From: JBBDIM01 sp040880405
GTDB taxonomy: Bacteria; Planctomycetota; Planctomycetia; Pirellulales; Pirellulaceae
NCBI GenBank assembly: GCA_040880405.1
Contig: JBBDIM010000142.1
Coordinates: 1 to 18,693, forward strand
Direction of reading: 5' to 3'
Length of the DNA: 18,693 nt
In this document: positions 7,658 to 14,777 of the stretch, piece by piece
How the letters are laid out: each line of letters opens with the position of its first letter
Position numbering within the stretch: position 1 is the first letter of the stretch
Program-made: the position numbers and the translations under genes
The notes under the pieces: generated by a model
Seen by the model: only the letters and a program-made list of their open reading frames with translations
Databases searched by the model: none
Told to the model about the DNA's origin: nothing

Positions 7658-10159
7658 ATGCCTTGTCGAATTGCACCTTACCGAATCGTTTTGCTGATTG
7701 TTTCTTTCATGGCTCCGCTCTCGCCCCACACCGCGATGGCCGACGACTTTCAGAGCGACTTTGCCGCGACGCCGGATCGGGTTTGGCTCGGGCCGGACTA
7801 TTGGGCCAATCCGATGGAAGATTGGGTGGTTCAAGAGGGCCAAATGCGGTGTATCACGCCGGCCGGTAATCGGAACGTGCATCTGCTGACGCATGAGCTG
7901 GGAGAATCCGGCGACGATTTCGAATTGACCGCGACCGTGACTCGGCTCGATAAACCAGGGGCGAATTCGCGGGCGGGTGGCTCGGTTGGCTTTCGGGCCG
8001 GCATTCAATATCAAGTTGATGACTACCGAGCCCGCTGCCTTCGCGGTCAAGGTTTAGAAGCGGGCTTACGGCTGGATGGAACGTTGTTCTTGGGCCAACA
8101 AACGGATCAGCTAGGCGAAGTCGCGATTGAAAACCTAACCCTGCGGCTAACCGGCCAGCGGGAGGGGGAAAATTTTCAGTTGCGTTTGGTGGCCGAAAAT
8201 GCTGCGGGGGAAGCGCTCGGAGAAGTCGAACTGAAAAACATTCCGGCGGCGCGGTTGGTCGGCAACATCGCCTACGTCAACAATCACGCCAACAACGGTA
8301 AGGCCCGGTTCGCCTTCCACCAGATTTCCGCATCCGGGAGCCGAGTCCACGAGCACGCCGAGAGGGCCTGGGGACCGATCCTCTGGTCGATGCACACCCT
8401 CAGCCGAGGCGTGATGAAGATGTCGGCCCAGATGCCGCCATTGGGTAATGAGGACTCCGACGAGGTCCGCCTGGAGATTCAAGTGGATGGAGAGTGGAAG
8501 GAGATCGGCCGGGAAAAGATTGATAACAATGCCCGAATCGCGACGTTCCGCGTGCCCAACTGGAATGACAAGGTCGATACGCCTTATCGACTGGTCTACG
8601 AAACTAAGGACACCAAGGAAAAATCCCTCCGAGACGAGTGGACCGGCACCGTCCGCCGCGATCCGGTCGATAAAACATTGGCGGTGGCGGGGTTCACCGG
8701 CCACACCGATACCGGGTTTCCCAATCGCGAAGTGGTGCGGAACGTCGCAGTCCAGAACCCCGACATGCTGTTCTTCTCCGGCGATCAACTGTATGAACAA
8801 GTGGGCGGCTATGGCATCATCCGCGAACCGGCCGACCGCGCAACTCTCAACTATTTGCGGAAGTGGTACCTGTTTGGCTGGGCCTTTGGCGACCTGATGC
8901 GAGATCGGGTCAGCATCTGCCTGCCGGACGATCACGATGTGTACCAGGGGAACATTTGGGGCAACGGCGGCAACCCGATCTCGCACGCGGAACACGACGC
9001 CGGTGGTTACGTGCAACCGGCCGAGATGGTCAAGGCGGTGATGGCGACGCAGTGTGCCCACCACCCTGACCTGGTCGACCCGGAGCCGATCCAACAAGGG
9101 ATTCCGGTCGCCCACACCGACATGATCTACGGCCGAGTCAGCTTCGCCGTGATCATGGACCGCATGTTCAAACCGGGTCCGCGGGGTACGGTCGCCACGT
9201 GGGAGGGAAGGCCCGACCATGTGAAGGGGCCTGATTTCGATCCGAAATCGGTCGACAAGCCGGGTTTGGAATTATTGGGCGCGCGGCAGATGAAGTTCTT
9301 GGAGGATTGGACCCAGGATCTCAAAGGGGCCGACATGAAGTGCCTGCTGAGCCAGACGATCTTCATCAATCTGGCCAACTATCATGGCCCGGAAAAGATG
9401 TACTTGGTAGCCGATCTGGATAGCAACGGCTGGCCGCAGACGGCAAGAGACGATTCGCTACGGGTGATCCGCAAGGGATTCGCGTTTCACTACGCGGGAG
9501 ACCAGCATCTACCCTCATTGATCCACTACGGGGTCGACAATTGGAACGATGCTGGCTACGCGATCTGTGTGCCCAGCATCGCCGCCGGGTATCCTCGGAG
9601 TTGGCTACCGGACATGGAAGGGGTACCAGTTAAAAACCGGGTCGCTGGCCCCAACACCGGCGAGTACGTCGATGGTCTAGGCAACAAGGTGACCGTCTGG
9701 GCGATTGGCAACCCCGAAGTGGAGAATCGACCGGGGGTGATCAACACCCTGCACGATAAATCCTCCGGGTACGCGATCGTGCGATTCGACAAGGAGAACT
9801 GCACGATGACCGCCGAATGTTACCGCCTGCAAATCGACGCCACCAACCTGAAACCGGAAGACCAATTCCCCGGTTGGCCGAAGACAATCGCCAACCAAGA
9901 CAATTATGGCCGCAAAGCATTGGCTCACTTGCCACTACTGAAAATCAAGGGGATCGATCGACCAGTAATTCAAATTTACCAGGCCGAGGATGGTGAGCAC
10001 GTCTACTCGCTGCGGCTGTGCGAACCGACCTTCCAGCCGAAGGTCTTCGCCGAGGGAAAGTACCACATCAAGGTCGGCGACCCCGATACCGATCGGATGC
10101 AGACCCTTCGGGATATCGAGGCGAGTGACGAACCGGGCGAGTTGGAGGTGACGTTTTAG
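7658..10159 (+). CDS. Secreted PhoD-type metallophosphatase with N-terminal extension
   Basis: This 833-residue protein is predicted to be exported. Residues 1-28 form a signal peptide ending AMA before DDFQ. Residues 29-230 look like a beta-rich, concanavalin/LamG-type module. Residues 235-330 resemble the Fn3-like N-terminal domain of PhoD proteins. The phosphatase core runs from about 340 with AGFTGHTDTGFPN, FFSGDQLYE (Asp376), LPDDHDVYQ (424-427) and HYAGDQHLPSL (Asp615, His617), matching the metal-binding blocks of PhoD-like phosphatases (DUF7800/PhoD superfamily). The expected role is hydrolysis of phosphate mono- or diesters outside the cytoplasm; the substrate is unknown. The start at 7658 gives a proper signal peptide, unlike the GTG at 7613. 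It stands alone on its strand and converges with the gene ending at 10181, only 21 bp away. Confidence 0.85.
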   Translation: MPCRIAPYRIVLLIVSFMAPLSPHTAMADDFQSDFAATPDRVWLGPDYWANPMEDWVVQEGQMRCITPAGNRNVHLLTHELGESGDDFELTATVTRLDKPGANSRAGGSVGFRAGIQYQVDDYRARCLRGQGLEAGLRLDGTLFLGQQTDQLGEVAIENLTLRLTGQREGENFQLRLVAENAAGEALGEVELKNIPAARLVGNIAYVNNHANNGKARFAFHQISASGSRVHEHAERAWGPILWSMHTLSRGVMKMSAQMPPLGNEDSDEVRLEIQVDGEWKEIGREKIDNNARIATFRVPNWNDKVDTPYRLVYETKDTKEKSLRDEWTGTVRRDPVDKTLAVAGFTGHTDTGFPNREVVRNVAVQNPDMLFFSGDQLYEQVGGYGIIREPADRATLNYLRKWYLFGWAFGDLMRDRVSICLPDDHDVYQGNIWGNGGNPISHAEHDAGGYVQPAEMVKAVMATQCAHHPDLVDPEPIQQGIPVAHTDMIYGRVSFAVIMDRMFKPGPRGTVATWEGRPDHVKGPDFDPKSVDKPGLELLGARQMKFLEDWTQDLKGADMKCLLSQTIFINLANYHGPEKMYLVADLDSNGWPQTARDDSLRVIRKGFAFHYAGDQHLPSLIHYGVDNWNDAGYAICVPSIAAGYPRSWLPDMEGVPVKNRVAGPNTGEYVDGLGNKVTVWAIGNPEVENRPGVINTLHDKSSGYAIVRFDKENCTMTAECYRLQIDATNLKPEDQFPGWPKTIANQDNYGRKALAHLPLLKIKGIDRPVIQIYQAEDGEHVYSLRLCEPTFQPKVFAEGKYHIKVGDPDTDRMQTLRDIEASDEPGELEVTF

Positions 10160-10180
10160 TCGTTGATTAAGGCGAACCAA

Positions 10181-10714
10181 TCAGGGGGCAGCCTCCTCCG
10201 CTGCCCCCCTCCCCTGCTCCGACTGCTTTTGAATAAACCTCTCAATTTCCCCACCGGAGGTCACCGGAATCCCGGCGGGGATTCTCAGGGTTTCCAGGTC
10301 GAGGTTTCCGTCCAAATAGAGATGGAAGGTAACGCGGTCTTGCTTCGGCGTTATAGGCCCATCGCCATGAACGTGGACCGACCAATCGGCCTGGCCGATA
10401 GGCTCCTTTCCCCAGGGAGACTTCGCGATTCCCTTACCGGCGTGGATGACGACGCTCAGGTTTGCGTCGGGCGTTTTAGCAAGCGCCGCGAGCATGTCGT
10501 GCAATTGATCCGGCGTGCCTTGGTAAAATAGGACATCATGCGAATTAACCCAATAACCATGACTGCGCAGGGGTGAGTTGAGCACTTCCCTTACGCCTTC
10601 CGGCCAACCCGGTTGTAACGGCAGGTCGCCCTCTTGGTGATCGCCCCCCAGCCCGAAACAGGTGGCTGGCAGCAGCAACGCACACAACAGCGATGGCAGT
10701 AGAGATCGTTTCAT
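10181..10714 (-). CDS. Small secreted protein of unknown function
   Basis: This is a 177-residue protein I do not recognise. It starts with a clear signal peptide (KRSLLPSLLCALLLPATCFG, residues 2-21); the Cys in PATC does not fit a lipobox well, so signal peptidase I cleavage near residue 21 is more likely. The mature part has SHGYWVNSHDVLFYQGTPDQ, a segment predicted to read beta-alpha with LHDMLAALAKTP, then LSVVIHAGKG and a VHVHGDG stretch. It ends in an Ala/Glu-rich tail coded over a GC-rich hairpin. The ATG at 10714 has GGAG 8 nt upstream; a start at 10756 would add 14 residues before the signal and is less likely. It lies 77 bp downstream of the MscS-type gene on the same strand and may be cotranscribed with it. 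Confidence 0.7.
   Translation of the reverse strand: MKRSLLPSLLCALLLPATCFGLGGDHQEGDLPLQPGWPEGVREVLNSPLRSHGYWVNSHDVLFYQGTPDQLHDMLAALAKTPDANLSVVIHAGKGIAKSPWGKEPIGQADWSVHVHGDGPITPKQDRVTFHLYLDGNLDLETLRIPAGIPVTSGGEIERFIQKQSEQGRGAAEEAAP
10184..10208. terminator. GC-rich hairpin at convergent gene ends
   Basis: GGGGGCAGC (10184-10192) and GCTGCCCCC (10200-10208) form a perfect 9-bp stem with a 7-nt loop. It lies 24 bp after the phosphatase stop and inside the last codons of the opposing gene. No T-tract follows on either strand, so it is not a classical intrinsic terminator. It may stop polymerase with help or protect 3' ends. Confidence 0.4.
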
Positions 10715-10791
10715 GGCCGGGGCTCCGCCAGTGTCATTAAGGAAAACAAACCGCACATCTCATTGGACGACCGCCTAGCAAGTTTGGATTT

Positions 10792-11679
10792 CTAGCCGGC
10801 CTTTTCGGTGTCGACCCGATGCAAATACACATCGCTCTGTGGATACGGAATATTGAATCCATGCTCGTCGAAACCGAGTTTAATCGCTTCTGTCAGGTCG
10901 CATTTGGCGGGCCACCAGTCGGGCGAATTGACCCAGACGCGGACGGTGAAATCGACACTGTTGGCACCGAGTTCCATCACGCGGACCTCCGGTTCCGGGT
11001 CGGCTAGGACTCGCGTATCGGCCTGGACCGCGGCATTGAGGAATTGTTTGACAGCCCGTAGGTCGTCATCGTAGCCGCAACCGATGGTCAGATCGATTCG
11101 CCGAGTCGGCTTGGCGCTGTAATTGGTAATCAAACCGCTGGTGATTGAACTGTTGGGGAGGATCAACTGTTTGTTGTCGAGCGAACGAAGCTGGGTGTGG
11201 AAAATTTTGATCTCCTCGACAATCCCGGAGGTCCCGCCCGCCTCGATGAAGTCCCCTACGCGGAACAGCCGGAACATGATCATGATCACCCCCGCTGCGA
11301 AGTTGGAGAGTTGCCCTTGCAAGGCCAGACCGACCGCCAAACCGGCGGCGGCCAACATCGCGGCAACCGAGGTGGTATCGACCCCCAACACGTTCAAAGC
11401 GGCTACCACCACCAGAATCACCATCAGCGAATAGGCGAGATTCGCCAAAAACTTGGCTAAGGTGTCGTCCAACTTGGTCCGAGTCATCGCCCCGATCAGC
11501 AGCGACCGAGCCACGCGGGACACCATCCAACCGACCGCAAACAGCAGGACCGCCCCCAGAATCCGAGCCGCCCAACCGGGCCCCTCCGCCAAAAGAAAGG
11601 CGGAACCTTGTTCGTACCAGCCGCTAAGCTGCGTGATGGCATCGGTCGCCCCTTCGTCCAGATTTTCGTTATCGCCCAT
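10792..11679 (-). CDS. MscS-type mechanosensitive ion channel
   Basis: This is a 295-residue small-conductance mechanosensitive channel, close to the length of E. coli MscS (286). It would sit in the inner membrane and release solutes under hypo-osmotic stress. Three hydrophobic helices are seen at about 36-58, 81-100 and 104-133. The third carries the Ala/Gly-rich pore pattern MLAAAGLAVGLALQGQLSNF (108-127), followed by the beta-domain sequence FRVGDFIEAGGTSGIVEEI and LPNSSITSGLITNYS typical of the family. The C-terminal alpha/beta domain includes VRVWVNSPDW and ends near VYLHRVDTEKAG. The ATG at 11679 is chosen over the GTG at 11700 because AGGAGAG stands 8 nt before it. It is probably the first gene of a pair with the secreted protein downstream. 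Confidence 0.93.
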   Translation of the reverse strand: MGDNENLDEGATDAITQLSGWYEQGSAFLLAEGPGWAARILGAVLLFAVGWMVSRVARSLLIGAMTRTKLDDTLAKFLANLAYSLMVILVVVAALNVLGVDTTSVAAMLAAAGLAVGLALQGQLSNFAAGVIMIMFRLFRVGDFIEAGGTSGIVEEIKIFHTQLRSLDNKQLILPNSSITSGLITNYSAKPTRRIDLTIGCGYDDDLRAVKQFLNAAVQADTRVLADPEPEVRVMELGANSVDFTVRVWVNSPDWWPAKCDLTEAIKLGFDEHGFNIPYPQSDVYLHRVDTEKAG

Positions 11680-11687
11680 GCTGGTTT

Positions 11688-11694
11688 CTCTCCT
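11688..11694 (-). promoter_or_regulatory. Ribosome binding site of MscS-type gene
   Basis: AGGAGAG on the minus strand, 8 nt before the ATG at 11679. It lies inside the longer frame that begins with GTG at 11700, which makes the ATG the likelier start. Confidence 0.75.
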
Positions 11695-11816
11695 GGTCAC
11701 ACAATCAATGCGAACCGCGCCGTGCGGCGGGGCGTGGATTATTCCTTAAACCAAGAAGGTAACGGGAAAAGCGTTCCGATCCCAGAGGAAAACGACACGC
11801 TGGTGACTTGCCAAGC

Positions 11817-11890
11817 GGGGATGAGTTCAATTACAAAGCGTCGGCGGCATAGAACCCTCATCCGCGGCACCCGTAATTGAACTTATCCCC
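11817..11890 (+). repeat. 74-bp palindromic repeat unit 1 (REPIN/MITE-like)
   Basis: The ends are inverted 18-bp arms: GGGGATGAGTTCAATTAC (11817-11834) and, in reverse complement, GGGGATAAGTTCAATTAC (11873-11890), differing only at position 8. A 38-nt centre lies between them. The unit can fold into a long hairpin. Read on the opposite strand, the unit at 11981-12054 has the same length, identical arms (including the G/A polarity) and a related centre. I count about 60 of 74 matching positions. This resembles REP doublets or small non-autonomous elements; no transposase is present here. Confidence 0.85.
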
Positions 11891-11980
11891 CTGCGAAACG
11901 CCGCATCCTCAGCACGGGAATTCCCGCTAATCGATCCGACCAACCAGCAACAACGATTGGTTCACATGCCACACGCGAAC

Positions 11981-12054
11981 GGGGATAAGTTCAATTACAG
12001 GGACCGCGGCCGGAACTTCTTAACCTCCGACTCTTTGTAATTGAACTCATCCCC
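11981..12054 (-). repeat. 74-bp palindromic repeat unit 2, inverted copy
   Basis: The left arm is GGGGATAAGTTCAATTAC (11981-11998); the right arm is the reverse complement of GGGGATGAGTTCAATTAC (12037-12054). In minus-strand reading the arm is followed by AAAG-A-GTCGG-A-GG, against AAAG-C-GTCGG-C-GG in unit 1, so similarity runs beyond the arms. A CCGCGG block is also conserved near the other arm. Divergence is confined to the 38-nt centre, as expected for copies under selection at the ends or recently mobilised. No target-site duplication is evident. Confidence 0.85.
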
Positions 12055-12079
12055 TGAGGGCGCAGCCTTGCTCGCGCGA

Positions 12080-12113
12080 AAAAAACGCCCCGGTGCGATG
12101 GCCGGGGCTTTTT
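12080..12113. terminator. Bidirectional intrinsic terminator
   Basis: Stem GCCCCGG (12087-12093) / CCGGGGC (12102-12108) with an 8-nt loop, A-run on the left and T-run on the right, so it works in principle on both strands. On the minus strand it lies about 35 bp after the sialate O-acetylesterase stop, which it most likely serves. Confidence 0.85.
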
Positions 12114-12143
12114 CAGATTGCGGGCGAGCTGCGTGATAACCGC

Positions 12144-13721
12144 TTACCGGTGGTTATTTGCCGTGACACCTTCCCACTCATCGGTACGGAACGGCGTGAC
12201 CGGGAGGCCGACGTTGTTGCGGAGGTTGGCGTCCGGGTTGTCGGCCCAAGCGTAACGAACGGCCACGGGGTCTTTCACCTGGTCGCTGGAAACCTCTACC
12301 GTATCGGCGGAAGTGATCTTCGCGTCGGCCCAGACAAATTTTTGGTCCTCGGCGGCGATGGCGAAGCCGCGAAGCCTATTGGTGTCAAAAGCTTTTAGTC
12401 CGCTGCCAAACGTATCGAAGGTGAGAACGATTTTGTTCCCCTCTTTTTCCATCGACTGGTAGCGGGGACTTTGGTGGACCAGTTCGTAGCCATAGTCGCG
12501 GGCCAAAGCCAAACGAGCCAATCGCTTGGCGACATCTTGCTTGTTACGGGGGTGGATGTCGTCCGATTCTCCCAAGTCGTTGATCACCGCTTGCCCGGTG
12601 TTGGGCAAGCGATCGAGGGTCATCGTTTGGGCCTCTTGCAGTTCCGCCCAGTTGCTTTGCTGCGGCTGGTCGACTCGCGCCCGGAAGTTGGCGAGTTGGA
12701 CCCAGTAGAAAGGAAAATCTCCTTGGCCCCAGTCATCACGCCAGTTTTGAATCATCAAAGGGAACATCTCGCGGTACTGGTAGGCTCGGCCGGCGTTCGA
12801 TTCCCCTTGGTACCAGATCGCGCCCTTGATGCCGTAGCCAATGATCGGCTTGAGCGAGCCGTTGTACAAATTGGCCGGTCGGTGCTGATTGGCCAACGGA
12901 TTTCGTGGCGGGGCGGGACGACCCGGGACCGGTTTGCCATCCGCTTTGGCTTGATCGCGAGCCTGCTCCCACTGGGCGAGTTGTTTCTGAAAGCGAGCAG
13001 TCGCTTGTTCGTGATCGTAATTGGCTTCGGTCTCGCGCCAGCGGTCCATCAGTTGGGTGTAGCGATCATCCGCTTCCAGCAGATCGCGACGAACCCAAGC
13101 CTCGGCGGAAGAGCCACCCCAGGAGTTGTCGATCAGCCCGACCGGAACGTCTAACGTCTGGTGAAGTTGCCGACCGAAGAAGTAGCCAACCGCGGAAAAC
13201 TGGTTAACGGTCTCCGGGGTACACTCTTGCCATTGGGCATTGAAATCATCTTGCGGCTCCTGAGTGCCAACATTGGGCATCTTCAGCAGACGGAGGTTGG
13301 GATAGTTGGCCGTGAGGCGTTCCAGATCGGCATCGTTCGATGCGGCGACCGTCCACCGCATGTTCGATTGACCGGAACAGACCCATACCTCTCCGACCAG
13401 GACATCATCGATGGTGACCTCGTTCGATTTACCACGAATCACCAATTGATGCGGTCCACCAGCCGGCAATTTATCCAGTTCCGCCCGCCAGCGACCATTT
13501 TCGCCGGTGGTGGCCTGGGCGGAGAGCTCGCCGAGCGACAGCGCCACCTCTTCCCCCTTCTCGCCCCAACCCCAAACGATAATCGGTTGATCGCGCTGCA
13601 GCACCATGTGATCGGAGAACAAATTGGAAAGTCGGACTTCGGCTTGCGTGGGCGCGACAAAAACTGTCAGCGAAAAAAGCAACGTGAAGATTGGCAAGCA
13701 CCAGGGGCGGAACTGTTTCAT
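12144..13721 (-). CDS. Sialate O-acetylesterase family protein (SASA)
   Basis: This is a 525-residue secreted esterase of the SASA/SGNH superfamily, expected to remove O-acetyl groups from sialic acid or other acetylated sugars. A signal peptide spans residues 1-27 (ending TQA). The N-terminal beta domain opens LSNLFSDHMVLQRDQPIIVWGWG, typical of the family. The nucleophile motif is CSGQSNM (Ser119), the middle block is IWYQGESNAG (302-311), and the catalytic DDIHP (Asp387, His390) is intact. An Ala/Gln/Lys-rich insert at about 235-275 may be a helical excursion. The ATG at 13721 has AAGGA at 8 nt spacing. It is divergent from a secreted DUF1080 gene, which suggests shared use in polysaccharide breakdown. 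True substrates in planctomycetes may be plant or algal acetylated glycans rather than sialic acid. Confidence 0.93.
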   Translation of the reverse strand: MKQFRPWCLPIFTLLFSLTVFVAPTQAEVRLSNLFSDHMVLQRDQPIIVWGWGEKGEEVALSLGELSAQATTGENGRWRAELDKLPAGGPHQLVIRGKSNEVTIDDVLVGEVWVCSGQSNMRWTVAASNDADLERLTANYPNLRLLKMPNVGTQEPQDDFNAQWQECTPETVNQFSAVGYFFGRQLHQTLDVPVGLIDNSWGGSSAEAWVRRDLLEADDRYTQLMDRWRETEANYDHEQATARFQKQLAQWEQARDQAKADGKPVPGRPAPPRNPLANQHRPANLYNGSLKPIIGYGIKGAIWYQGESNAGRAYQYREMFPLMIQNWRDDWGQGDFPFYWVQLANFRARVDQPQQSNWAELQEAQTMTLDRLPNTGQAVINDLGESDDIHPRNKQDVAKRLARLALARDYGYELVHQSPRYQSMEKEGNKIVLTFDTFGSGLKAFDTNRLRGFAIAAEDQKFVWADAKITSADTVEVSSDQVKDPVAVRYAWADNPDANLRNNVGLPVTPFRTDEWEGVTANNHR

Positions 13722-13758
13722 GGGGGAATTCCTTGGGTAGGCGTGAAAATCGCTTCAT

Positions 13759-13772
13759 TGCGGTGGACCGCA
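13759..13772. repeat. Short inverted repeat in divergent promoter region
   Basis: TGCGGT (13759-13764) and ACCGCA (13767-13772) are perfect inverted arms with a 2-nt centre. They lie about 38 bp upstream of the esterase start, within the 257-bp spacer shared with the DUF1080 gene. It could be an operator or a leader hairpin. No further support is seen. Confidence 0.35.
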
Positions 13773-13965
13773 CTTGGTAGGTTGCCGTTTACTATAACAC
13801 TTGGTCAGGCAGGAAAGAATAGCCGAGTGAGGCAAGTTGCGAAGAGTAACCGGCGCGATGGTGGACAGGCCGGAGACTCGGAACTATCCTGAAGTTTTCC
13901 CCGACTCACAGCCACGTACACTGGGCGCACAGTGCCACGTCACGCGTTTCAAACCACCCATTCAG

Positions 13966-13972
13966 AAAAGGA
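13966..13972 (+). promoter_or_regulatory. Ribosome binding site of DUF1080 gene
   Basis: AAAAGGA, 6 nt before the GTG at 13979. It excludes the in-frame TTG at 13973, which would directly abut it. Confidence 0.7.
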
Positions 13973-13978
13973 TTGTTC

Positions 13979-14674
13979 GTGAAGACATCACTTCGATATC
14001 TATTTTGCCTGACCACCCTCGCCGCCTGCCTGTGTGTATCCACTGCGCACGCCGAAGAGGGCTTCGTTAAACTGTTCGATGGCGAGACCTTGAGTGGTTG
14101 GGTTCAACATGGTGGCGACGCCCAGTATGAGGTCCGGGATGGGATGGTTGTCGGAATCTCCGCCCTGCGGACCGGCAACAGCTTTTTGTGTACCGAGAAG
14201 GACTACGGAGACTTCATCCTAGAGCTAGAGTTCAAGGTCGATCCGTCCCTCAACTCCGGCATCCAAATTCGCAGCCAGGTGTTCGACGAAGAGAAGACCT
14301 ACAACGCCCCCGATGGAAAGTCGATCCGGATTCCCGCCGGGCGAGTGCATGGCTATCAGGTCGAGATCGACCCTTCACCCCGCGCGTGGTCCGCCGGAAT
14401 CTACGACGAGGGACGTCGCGGGTGGCTGTACAACCTAAAGGATAAGCCGAAGGCTCGGGAAGCATTCAAGCAGGATGAGTGGAACCAGGTCAAAGTGGAG
14501 TGCCGCGGTGCCTCGATCAAGACCTGGCTCAATGGCGTGGAAGCGGCCGATCTGGAAGACAACGCGACCCCCAGCGGCTTCATCGCCTTGCAGGTTCACG
14601 GCATCGGCAATGACAAGGCCAAAGCAGGAAAAGAGATCCTGTGGCGGAACATTCGGATCAAGCAGCTTAAGTAG
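13979..14674 (+). CDS. Secreted DUF1080 protein (3-keto-disaccharide hydrolase-like)
   Basis: This 231-residue exported protein has one DUF1080 (PF06439) domain with a concanavalin-like fold. A signal peptide covers residues 1-25 (ending AHA). The mature part begins GFVKLFDGETLSGWVQHGG, the standard DUF1080 opening, and continues with FILELEFKVDPSLNSGIQIRS and a GYQVEIDPSP block, GIYDEGRRGWLY, and the C-terminal ANDKAK-like run to NIRIKQLK. Members have been linked to 3-keto-glycoside hydrolysis, but most planctomycete copies are untested. The GTG at 13979 is chosen because AAAAGGA precedes it by 6 nt. It is divergent from the esterase gene and followed by a hairpin at 14686-14713. Confidence 0.92.
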   Translation: MKTSLRYLFCLTTLAACLCVSTAHAEEGFVKLFDGETLSGWVQHGGDAQYEVRDGMVVGISALRTGNSFLCTEKDYGDFILELEFKVDPSLNSGIQIRSQVFDEEKTYNAPDGKSIRIPAGRVHGYQVEIDPSPRAWSAGIYDEGRRGWLYNLKDKPKAREAFKQDEWNQVKVECRGASIKTWLNGVEAADLEDNATPSGFIALQVHGIGNDKAKAGKEILWRNIRIKQLK

Positions 14675-14685
14675 GCCACCAAGCG

Positions 14686-14729
14686 GCCCTGCCCACTCTC
14701 TTGTGGGCTGGGCGATTTTGGTAAAATCG
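14686..14729 (+). terminator. Candidate terminator with overlapping second hairpin
   Basis: GCCC-T-GCCCAC (14686-14696) pairs with GTGGGC-T-GGGC (14703-14713), an 11-position stem with one T/T mismatch, followed by GATTTT. A second perfect hairpin, CGATTTT/AAAATCG with loop GGT (14713-14729), overlaps its 3' foot by one base. The first could end the DUF1080 transcript. The T-run is short, so termination may be partial and allow read-through to the protease gene. Confidence 0.5.
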
Positions 14730-14777
14730 GGAAGTCGGCGCTTACTAATTTCCGCTTCGATTTGCCCCAGGCCCGCT

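Larger units (their letters stand above)
11680..12143. other. Intergenic region with inverted repeat pair and terminator
   Basis: This 464-bp spacer holds no credible gene. From left to right it has: the MscS promoter/leader area (11680-11816, no clear promoter); a 74-bp palindromic unit (11817-11890); 90 bp containing a perfect 12-bp palindrome CGGGAATTCCCG (11915-11926); a second, inverted 74-bp unit (11981-12054); and a bidirectional intrinsic terminator (12080-12113). Confidence 0.75.

Noticed and set aside
8147..9220. 357-codon open frame on the minus strand inside the phosphatase gene
   Set aside because: It lies wholly within a well-supported gene; the codon bias of a GC-rich gene explains it, and the product shows no family motifs.
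11817..12054. Possible CRISPR array from four related 18-bp repeats
   Set aside because: Repeats alternate in orientation with unequal 38- and 90-nt gaps, and no cas gene is present; CRISPR repeats are direct and evenly spaced.
14475..14777. Upstream extension of the protease frame through the DUF1080 gene
   Set aside because: It overlaps the DUF1080 coding region in another frame and the text there is Arg/Ser/Pro-rich with no membrane or protease features.
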